Positions 17,410 through 23,897 of a DNA stretch of 64,000 nucleotides are shown here, one piece after another. Made by a program: the position numbers and the translations under genes. The notes beneath the pieces were generated by a model. The model worked only from the letters and a program-made list of their open reading frames with translations. It did not search any database and was not told where the DNA came from. How positions within the stretch are numbered: position 1 is the stretch's first letter; the number at the start of each line of letters is the position of its first letter. Source of the stretch: an uncultured Alistipes sp. (GTDB lineage Bacteria > Bacteroidota > Bacteroidia > Bacteroidales > Rikenellaceae); NCBI GenBank assembly GCA_944320685.1, contig CALUIK010000001.1:682001-746000 (forward strand), given 5' to 3'.

Positions 17410-18489
17410 TTATCTCGACAACTCCCTGACGATACCGCACATCTGCGCGTACTGCTCCTCCATGCTGCGCAGCAGCTTGTATTGGGCGTGCGTGCGCACG
17501 AGGTTATGGTCGGCGTACGCCGTCTTGTAATACCTGTCGCCATCGATATAGTCCATCAGGAAACGCAGCACCTGCTCGAAGGTGATATAGCGCGCCGAGA
17601 AGGCGAGCCAGTCGAGTTCGCTACGCGTCATGGTAGCGCGCTGCTGCGACAGGTATCCGTCGGTATAGGCGCGGAACATATCGATGCTCATGCTCACATT
17701 GTCGAGGTTACGGTCGTCCTCGGCGCCAGTATTGGCATAGGAACGGATGGCATCGCCGAAGTCGTTGAGCGACGTCGAGCTCATCACCGTATCGAGGTCG
17801 ATGGCGCAGAGCACCCTGCCCGTAGGCTTGTCGAATAGGATGTTGCTTATCTTAGTGTCGTTGTGGGTGACGTGCGTGGGGATGGTGCCGTTCTCCACCA
17901 GCGACCAGAAGTCGAGCATCTCGCCGCGGCGCGCCTCGATCCAGCCGATCTCATCCTTGAGCGATGCCGCGCGCCCCGCGGGGTCGGCAGCAAGGGCCTC
18001 GTCCCACTGCTTGAAACGCCAGCGTATGTTATGGAACCCCTTGATGGTCTCGTTCAGGGGCTTGTCGAAATCCGACAGGAGGGCTTGGAAGCGGCCTATG
18101 CCCACACCGCCCTGATATGCCAGCTCGGGAGAGTCGGCACGGTCGTAGCTCAACGTGTCGGGAATGAAGAGGCAGACGGCCCAGAAGTTGCCCTCCTCCT
18201 CAACATATAGACGGCCGTCGCGCGCGGGTATCACCGTGAGTGTCTCGCGCAACGGGTCCGCAACCTTCGCCTTGATATGGGTGGTAACGGCCATGATGTT
18301 GTCCATCATCCCGGGCACGTCAGGGAAGACCTGATGGTTCTTGCGCTGCAATATGTAGTCGGGGGCTTCGCCCTCGGTGCGGACGATGAAGGTGTCGTTG
18401 ATGAAGCCCTCGCCCAGCGGTTTCACCGAGGCGATCGCCCCTTCGAGGGAGAAGCGCTCGGCAACAGATAACAGTTTTTCGTTGGTCAT
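17410..18489 (-). CDS. Phosphotransferase of the APH/choline kinase fold, N-acetylhexosamine 1-kinase-like
   Basis: 359 residues, close to the length of the characterised N-acetylhexosamine 1-kinase NahK. The nucleotide-binding start (GEGFINDTFIVRTEG), the catalytic loop THVTHNDTKISNILFD and the metal-binding AIDLDTVM are all present. The spacing and wording of these last two motifs match NahK-type kinases better than aminoglycoside kinases. Likely role: anomeric phosphorylation of GlcNAc/GalNAc released from host or microbial glycans, in the cytoplasm. It follows a CBM9-like gene with a 42-bp gap and probably shares its promoter. Substrate is an inference. Confidence 0.75.
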   Translation of the reverse strand: MTNEKLLSVAERFSLEGAIASVKPLGEGFINDTFIVRTEGEAPDYILQRKNHQVFPDVPGMMDNIMAVTTHIKAKVADPLRETLTVIPARDGRLYVEEEGNFWAVCLFIPDTLSYDRADSPELAYQGGVGIGRFQALLSDFDKPLNETIKGFHNIRWRFKQWDEALAADPAGRAASLKDEIGWIEARRGEMLDFWSLVENGTIPTHVTHNDTKISNILFDKPTGRVLCAIDLDTVMSSTSLNDFGDAIRSYANTGAEDDRNLDNVSMSIDMFRAYTDGYLSQQRATMTRSELDWLAFSARYITFEQVLRFLMDYIDGDRYYKTAYADHNLVRTHAQYKLLRSMEEQYAQMCGIVRELSR

Positions 18490-18531
18490 GGTTCTATTCG
18501 GGTTTTTATTCGTTTCGGGACATGGCGGCGC

Positions 18532-19212
18532 CTACAGCAACACCATCTCGCCGAAAAATTCGGGGCGGTGGAAGTCGGGCTGCGGCGTACGTATCGGCGC
18601 CCAGCTCAGGAAATGGGGCCGCTCGCACTTGTCGCCGCACTTGTAGAAGTTGGCACGCAGGCGCCGCGGCGCCGAACGCCGGCCCAACAGTTCGAACGGG
18701 ATAATCTCCACAAGCCACCAGCGGCTTTTGCCGCACGAGTCTATCGTGGCGTGCGGCAGCGACGTGATGCGCCGCACACGCGCCAGACGCCCCGCATCGA
18801 AATGGCTGGCATCGTTGCGCGAATAGCGGTGCGCCGCCAAAGCGGTGCCTATGCAGTTGGTCTCGAAATTGAAGTAACCGTCACCCGCAGGGTCGGCCAC
18901 GAAGAACTCCACGCAGCTGTCCTCCCACACGGGGCCGTTGTCATCGGTGGTGACGGCACGCACATGTTCCTCCTCGACCTCGAACATCACTGCCATCGAC
19001 TCGTCGGAGTGCGCCACGCGGAACGACACCTTCGGCGCATAGGGATATTCGGGCCAATTGACACAGGCGATGGGACAGCTGTCGAGCCAATCGCGCATGA
19101 CAGGCATGATCTCCGCATCGGTCATACGTTCGATGTTGCGCATGAAGCGCACCTCGACAACGGCCGGAGCCTCTGCCGTCGTGTCGACGGGTCGGGTTAC
19201 AAACTCTTCCAT
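18532..19212 (-). CDS. Carbohydrate-binding family 9-like protein
   Basis: 226 residues, no signal peptide. The pattern WDSCVEFF-like EDSCVEFFVADPAGDGYFNFE, with KVSFRVAHSDESMAVMFEVEE before it, is the core of CBM9-like beta-sandwich domains, and WWLVEIIPFELLG fits the last strands. The bulk of the protein is this one domain. Absence of a signal suggests it acts in the cytoplasm, which is odd for a sugar-binding module. It heads a two-gene unit with the NahK-like kinase. Confidence 0.8.
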   Translation of the reverse strand: MEEFVTRPVDTTAEAPAVVEVRFMRNIERMTDAEIMPVMRDWLDSCPIACVNWPEYPYAPKVSFRVAHSDESMAVMFEVEEEHVRAVTTDDNGPVWEDSCVEFFVADPAGDGYFNFETNCIGTALAAHRYSRNDASHFDAGRLARVRRITSLPHATIDSCGKSRWWLVEIIPFELLGRRSAPRRLRANFYKCGDKCERPHFLSWAPIRTPQPDFHRPEFFGEMVLL

Positions 19213-19239
19213 TTTCTATCCGTTATAAATCACACTTTT

Positions 19240-19271
19240 CAAATTTAGTTAATAATCGACGGAAAAACAAC
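19240..19271 (-). promoter_or_regulatory. Promoter of the CBM9-kinase pair (GTTG-N20-TAAATTTG)
   Basis: On the minus strand GTTG (19268-19271) lies 20 nt before TAAATTTG (19240-19247). The start codon is at 19212. Confidence 0.65.
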
Positions 19272-19356
19272 TTTCTCGGCAGAAAATCGAAACCGCGACC
19301 CATCTCAGGGACGATAATGCGCCCTTTTGCCGCCATAAGGCGTGCGTCCCTCCCAT

Positions 19357-19968
19357 TTATGGCACTGGAACATCGCCGGAGCCCGTCGCACCGCTGCGGC
19401 ACGCCTTCCGCCGAACGGCCTCCGCCGCCAGCCGCGCCGCCGCTCCCGACAACAGCCCCACGACGACCCCCAGCGCTATGTCGACCGGAAAGTGGTAGGC
19501 GAGGTATATGCGCGAATAGCATATTACGGCGGTCGCGACGAGTATCAGCGCCGAGAACCACCGCCGCCGCACAGCGGGAATGGCCGTGACGCACAGCGCC
19601 GTCATCGTGGCGGCATGCGCCGAGACGGTGCCGTAACGCCCGCCGTCGCGCACCGCATGCACAAGCCCCTCGAGTTCGGGCGTATGCATGGGCCGCAACC
19701 GCGCCGGAAACGACGGCCAGAGCCCGCCGAGAAGGCCCGAATGCTTGAATATGCCCGCAACCATGTCGGCCAGCCCGAGAGCCGCAGCTGCCGCCGCCGC
19801 GAACAACAGCAGCGCGCGCCACCCGCCGCGGCGCCATACCAGCCACAGCATCAGAATATAGAGCCACGCCCATGCCGCAGGTGTCGAGCAAAGCACCATG
19901 ATGCGGTCCACGACGGGGCCGCCGTCGAAATTAAGCGCCAGAAAAAGCTCGTGGTCGAAAGTGCACAT
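19357..19968 (-). CDS. PAP2-family membrane phosphatase
   Basis: 203-residue integral membrane protein of the phosphatidic acid phosphatase type 2 superfamily. The three signature blocks are present in degenerate but readable form: KHSGLLGGLWPSFPARLRP (K...RP), the GTVSAHAA block (PSGH position) and SRIYLAYHFPVDIALG with the catalytic His and Asp. Four to five hydrophobic helices surround them. Such enzymes dephosphorylate undecaprenyl diphosphate, phosphatidylglycerophosphate or lipid A; the choice is open. It has its own consensus promoter. Confidence 0.85.
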   Translation of the reverse strand: MCTFDHELFLALNFDGGPVVDRIMVLCSTPAAWAWLYILMLWLVWRRGGWRALLLFAAAAAAALGLADMVAGIFKHSGLLGGLWPSFPARLRPMHTPELEGLVHAVRDGGRYGTVSAHAATMTALCVTAIPAVRRRWFSALILVATAVICYSRIYLAYHFPVDIALGVVVGLLSGAAARLAAEAVRRKACRSGATGSGDVPVP

Positions 19969-20008
19969 ACTCTCATCGGGATTGCGGCAGGCTCGGAGGC
20001 TTGAATAT

Positions 20009-20040
20009 CAAAGATACGAATAAAAGTCCGCCCCGCCAAA
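20009..20040 (-). promoter_or_regulatory. Consensus promoter of the PAP2 gene (TTTG-N20-TATCTTTG)
   Basis: Minus-strand TTTG at 20037-20040 and TATCTTTG at 20009-20016, 20 nt apart, about 40 nt before the ATG at 19968. Confidence 0.8.
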
Positions 20041-20147
20041 TTTTTCGAACCATAAAATCCATGCGGGAAGGAGCGGCCGCGGCCATACGACATAAAACCG
20101 CCCGAATGCCGCCGGCGTTTTCGGGACAATACGGAGCGGATATACGC

Positions 20148-20178
20148 AAAAAGGGCCGCCCTCTTCGAGGGGCGGCCC
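20148..20178 (-). terminator. Intrinsic terminator of the HdeD-like gene
   Basis: Nine-bp stem (20153-20161 with 20170-20178) followed on the minus strand by TTTTT (20148-20152). Confidence 0.85.
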
Positions 20179-20206
20179 GTACGCTCTCCGTTTCCGGAAT
20201 GAGGGG

Positions 20207-20785
20207 CTACTCGGGCATCGCGGCATCCTTGACGGCCTTGAGTTTCACGGCCAGCCATATGCGGAAGAGACCGTAGGCTATAATAGCCGTCGAGAAGAAG
20301 GCCACGACGAAAGCTCCGCCGAAGATGGGAGAACTGAAGATGAACACCAGCGAGAATATGAAGCTCGCGATGGCCAGCGCCAGCAGCCAGCCCCAACCGC
20401 GCACGCCCAGCGCACTGAGCTCCGACGCCCCGCCTATGGCCCAGAGCGAACGCAGCATGATCCAGAAGCCGACGAAATAGATCAGTACGGCCGTAGCCGC
20501 AGGTGCGGGGGCCGCAGCGAGCATTATGCCAAGCAGCACGTCGACTATGCCTCCGGTAAGCGCCCAGCCCCAGCCTCTCAAACGGCGGCGGTTGCCCGCG
20601 GCGAAGATGATCTCGAAGATGCCGCTCGCAAGGAATGCGGCAATAAAGAGCATCGTCAGCGCGCCGAGCGTCGCCACGGGCGTAAAGAGGCACCACACTC
20701 CTAAGACGACGGCCAGCAGGCCGATGATGAGCGACGTCCACCAGTGCCGTACGGCGCCGCGCATCTCCTCTACCAAATCTTTCAT
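20207..20785 (-). CDS. HdeD/DUF308-family membrane protein
   Basis: 192 residues with about six transmembrane helices in two similar halves (SLIIGLLAVVLGVWCLFTP, TMLFIAAFLASGIFEIIF; later GGIVDVLLGIMLA and FVGFWIMLRSLWAI). This is the DUF308 layout shared with the acid-stress protein HdeD. Function in Bacteroidetes is unknown. The ATG at 20785 is preferred over a GTG 9 bp upstream. Monocistronic, with its own terminator. Confidence 0.85.
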   Translation of the reverse strand: MKDLVEEMRGAVRHWWTSLIIGLLAVVLGVWCLFTPVATLGALTMLFIAAFLASGIFEIIFAAGNRRRLRGWGWALTGGIVDVLLGIMLAAAPAPAATAVLIYFVGFWIMLRSLWAIGGASELSALGVRGWGWLLALAIASFIFSLVFIFSSPIFGGAFVVAFFSTAIIAYGLFRIWLAVKLKAVKDAAMPE

Positions 20786-20975
20786 AACAGTCACTGTTTA
20801 AGTTTCCGAATATCAGTTATCACCCGTAACGCTGCAAATAGCATGCCCTCCCGCAACGGCGCGACCGCGCCCCATGCCGCCGGCACGGTGTCATACCGGC
20901 GCTGACACTTTGTCGCGGCAGTCGGGACATGGCGTCCGCCGACATGACACCATGTCACCGCATGCCGCAACATAA

Positions 20976-21006
20976 ACGGCGGCATCCCCCATATGGATGC
21001 CGCCGT
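20976..21006 (-). terminator. Terminator after the DUF1080-PHP gene
   Basis: Perfect 12-bp stem (20976-20987 with 20995-21006), 7-nt loop, followed leftward by a weak TTTATGTT tract. Confidence 0.75.
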
Positions 21007-21039
21007 CCGTCGCGCCGCGAGCAGCACGGCAGGGTCCCG

Positions 21040-22470
21040 TCACCACTTGTTGTATATCACCACGGGACGTGTACGCCGTACGCTCATTGTCGGGAACCAC
21101 ATGTCCTCCTTCGTCAGGCCGCACTCCTTCACCGCCTCGATGCAGTACTCCAGACGGCCGAAGTCGGCGTCGACGTTGTTGGTGCCGAAGGTGAACTTTA
21201 TACCCATATCCTTGGCTCGGCGTATGATGTCGAAACTCGGGATACGGTAGCGGGCGTTTATCTCCAGCGCTATGCCGTAGCGCCGCAGCACCTCCAGCAC
21301 ACGGTCGACACGCTCGTCGGTCCAATACAGCGCGTAGTCGGCCTGCATGTCCTCCGGAATGTAGGTGGGGTTGGCGTATATGTCCGCAGGCTCGTTGGTG
21401 AGTATCTTCACCGTCTGGTCGACAAGATGGTCCATATACTGCTCCTTGGTTATGCCGTCGTAGCGCACCTCCTCGGGACGGTATATGCGCGAGAGGCGTC
21501 CCTTGTGGTCGACGATGGTCATGGCGTCGGTAAAGAGGTAGTCGAACACACCGAGCGCCTCCTGCGAGAAGGTCTCGGTCCACTTGCGGCCCTCACCCTG
21601 CACTCCCCGCAGGAATGGCATGTCGCGCACCTCGTCGAAATATTCGTACACCTCGGCGTCGTCGGCCAGCATACGGCCCACGCCGCCCTCGCCGGCATTA
21701 GGCGCCACGCCGTAGTTGATGCCGTAGTTCATCGACATGGCGTGGGCCATCTCCTTCGTCAGGCCCCCCTTCAGGTGCACATGATAGTCGATGACGGGAA
21801 AACCCTGCTGTTGCAGTCGTATGACGCCGTCCGCCGTCTCGTCCACGACGGCCATCGTGTCGGCCACGTTGCGCACCGTATCACGCAGGCGCACCACGCT
21901 CATGTCGCGGAACGTCACGCTGCCCCCGATACCCCGCAGCGCCAGCATGCCGTAGCCCAGACGGCGGTCGGCATACTCGTCGGTGCGGTAGGGTTGGTCG
22001 GGCTCGGTGTAGCACACGACCTCGGTACCGGCAATCGATACCGTGATGTTGCGGCCTCGTACCGCCACCTCGAAGTCGAACCACTTGCCGTCCTCGGCAA
22101 GCGAACGGTAGAGGTTGCGCACAGCCGCAAGCGAGCCGCTCTTGCACGTGCCGTCGATGGGGCCGTTGCGGAAGAGCACCTCGTAGCCGCCGCGCCCGCC
22201 GTCGGTATGGAACGCAAGCGCAGCCTCCGCTTCGGGCGAGGTGAAGGCCTGCCCCTTGAGCAGGAAACTGCCGTACTCGCCCTCGGCGAGCCACGTCTGG
22301 CCCGCCTGCACCGTTATTTCACTGCCGCGGCTCGCGCCTCCCGCCGCATTGCGGAAGCGGTCCAGCGGTATCGCCACGTCGTAACGCACGCACCCTGCCG
22401 CCGCCAGCGTCACCGCCAGCACCGCGAAGAGACGCCACGCGCCCCTACGCCCGAAATCAGACATTTTCAT
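21040..22470 (-). CDS. Lipoprotein fusing a DUF1080-like domain to a PHP/amidohydrolase-like domain
   Basis: About 476 residues with a lipoprotein signal (VLAVTLAAAGC, Cys27). Residues 35-190 are a beta-sandwich of the DUF1080 (3-keto-disaccharide hydrolase) type, with GYEVLFRNG, EDGKWFDFEVAVRGRNITVS and GGSVTFRDMSVVRL. From about residue 215 a metal-hydrolase-like domain starts with FPVIDYHVHLKGGLT and ends with EINARYRIPSFDI and KFTFGTNN, as in PHP-type phosphoesterases. The fusion is unusual. It is the last gene of a leftward run after an unassigned hydrolase and GH116. An alternative start is at 22494. Function is not known. Confidence 0.8.
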   Translation of the reverse strand: MKMSDFGRRGAWRLFAVLAVTLAAAGCVRYDVAIPLDRFRNAAGGASRGSEITVQAGQTWLAEGEYGSFLLKGQAFTSPEAEAALAFHTDGGRGGYEVLFRNGPIDGTCKSGSLAAVRNLYRSLAEDGKWFDFEVAVRGRNITVSIAGTEVVCYTEPDQPYRTDEYADRRLGYGMLALRGIGGSVTFRDMSVVRLRDTVRNVADTMAVVDETADGVIRLQQQGFPVIDYHVHLKGGLTKEMAHAMSMNYGINYGVAPNAGEGGVGRMLADDAEVYEYFDEVRDMPFLRGVQGEGRKWTETFSQEALGVFDYLFTDAMTIVDHKGRLSRIYRPEEVRYDGITKEQYMDHLVDQTVKILTNEPADIYANPTYIPEDMQADYALYWTDERVDRVLEVLRRYGIALEINARYRIPSFDIIRRAKDMGIKFTFGTNNVDADFGRLEYCIEAVKECGLTKEDMWFPTMSVRRTRPVVIYNKW

Positions 22471-22513
22471 CTCTATCGCTTTTACATTACCCATAACATG
22501 TATAAAAATATAT

Positions 22514-23866
22514 CTACCTGTGCAACTCCACGATCAGCGGCCCGTCGCTCACCGTGAGCCGCACCTCGTCCGTGCGTTCCAGCCGCCGCAACGGCTCCGT
22601 GCCCTCCACAGGGTCGTATACCGCTATGCGGCGCATGCGCCGCGGCAGCCGCACCGTCACCTCGTCGGCCCCCTCGACCCGCTCGCCCCACACCACGAGC
22701 CACAGCGTGCCGTCGCTCTTGGCCAGCAACAGGTCGTGCACCGTCGCCGGCTGCGGCGTGATCACATAACCGAGGCTCGGCAACCGCCGCGCCGGACCGT
22801 CATCGTGCAGGATCGCCGTCAGATTGTGCAGGCAATCGGCCGCCATGCGCTTGGTCGTGTAGTCCGAGCCGTAGAACCCGAAGCGGCCGTCGCCGTCGTC
22901 GATGAACTCGTATATAAAGGTCTTCGCCCACCCGCGTGCGAACTGCGCGAGGTAGACGTTCATGTAGTTGTGCGCCTGCACGCTCTCGGTTACGGCACCG
23001 CCGCAGTCGCCCACACGCACGCCCGTCTCCGTCGTGACGCGCGGCAGCGTGTCGAGCTGCGCCTGCGCGTAACCCTCGAAGCCCCGCCGCCACGTACGTC
23101 CGAAATTGCCGTAGAGGCCGTCCGCACGGCACTCGGGCGAGGGGTCGGCGGCATTCCACACCTGATTGTCGTGCGGCGCCCCGGGCCAGCTCGGGTGGTA
23201 CATGTAATTATGGCAGTTGGCATAGTCGGCATAGCGCGTGCCGGCAGGCATCAGCGTAGCGGCGCCCTCGGGAATCTCGAGGAACTGCAGGCCGCAGTCG
23301 TCGCTCTGCGCCCCCATCTCGCTTGAACTGTAGACGGGATACCCCTTCAGGTCGCGATCGCCCTTTACGGCGGCGTAAAGGTCGCGCTGCATGCGCGCCA
23401 CGGGCAGCCACGACAGCTCGCGGCCCCCTGCCTCGCCGCCGTAGACCACGCCGCCGAAGTTGTTGGGTTCGTTCGGGCCCTCGATGGCCACCAGTGCCCC
23501 CGCCTCGTGCAGCTCGCGCGCCGCACGCAGGGTCGCTTCGATACAGCCGTCGCGGGCGCCGCTCCCCGGACCGAAGACCACGCCCACGCCCGCCTCGCGG
23601 TGCACCAGGAGCAGCCCCGACATGTCGTAGTTGCCATCGGCGGCATCGCGCACGTTACGCACGCCAGTATACCGCAGCAGGGGCGCTATGCGCTCCGCAT
23701 CGTCGCCGTGCTGGATGTGGAGGCACACCCCGATAGAGTTGAGAAAATCCCATGCCGCAGCCGCCTGCCGCGGAGTGGCCACACTTTCCGGCGTCTTTCC
23801 CGCAACGCCATCCGACGCCGCAACGATCAGGGCCATCGCGGCAAATATCCTCACTGTCAATTTCAT
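22514..23866 (-). CDS. Exported TIM-barrel hydrolase, unassigned glycosidase-like family
   Basis: 450 residues with a signal peptide (MKLTVRIFAAMALIVAASDG). The sequence has the outline of a clan GH-A retaining glycosidase: IGVCLHIQHGDD at the barrel start, an acid/base candidate Glu133 in EGPNEPNNFGG at a strand-4-like site and a nucleophile candidate Glu280 in VTTETGV at a strand-7-like site, then a small beta domain (DGTLWLVVWGER). I could not match it to a numbered family; GH39 or a related group is possible. It sits between GH116 and the DUF1080-PHP lipoprotein, with gaps of 31 and 43 bp, so all three likely work on one substrate. Confidence 0.75.
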   Translation of the reverse strand: MKLTVRIFAAMALIVAASDGVAGKTPESVATPRQAAAAWDFLNSIGVCLHIQHGDDAERIAPLLRYTGVRNVRDAADGNYDMSGLLLVHREAGVGVVFGPGSGARDGCIEATLRAARELHEAGALVAIEGPNEPNNFGGVVYGGEAGGRELSWLPVARMQRDLYAAVKGDRDLKGYPVYSSSEMGAQSDDCGLQFLEIPEGAATLMPAGTRYADYANCHNYMYHPSWPGAPHDNQVWNAADPSPECRADGLYGNFGRTWRRGFEGYAQAQLDTLPRVTTETGVRVGDCGGAVTESVQAHNYMNVYLAQFARGWAKTFIYEFIDDGDGRFGFYGSDYTTKRMAADCLHNLTAILHDDGPARRLPSLGYVITPQPATVHDLLLAKSDGTLWLVVWGERVEGADEVTVRLPRRMRRIAVYDPVEGTEPLRRLERTDEVRLTVSDGPLIVELHR

Positions 23867-23897
23867 AGTCCCATCATATCCGTTCCATATATCCGCC

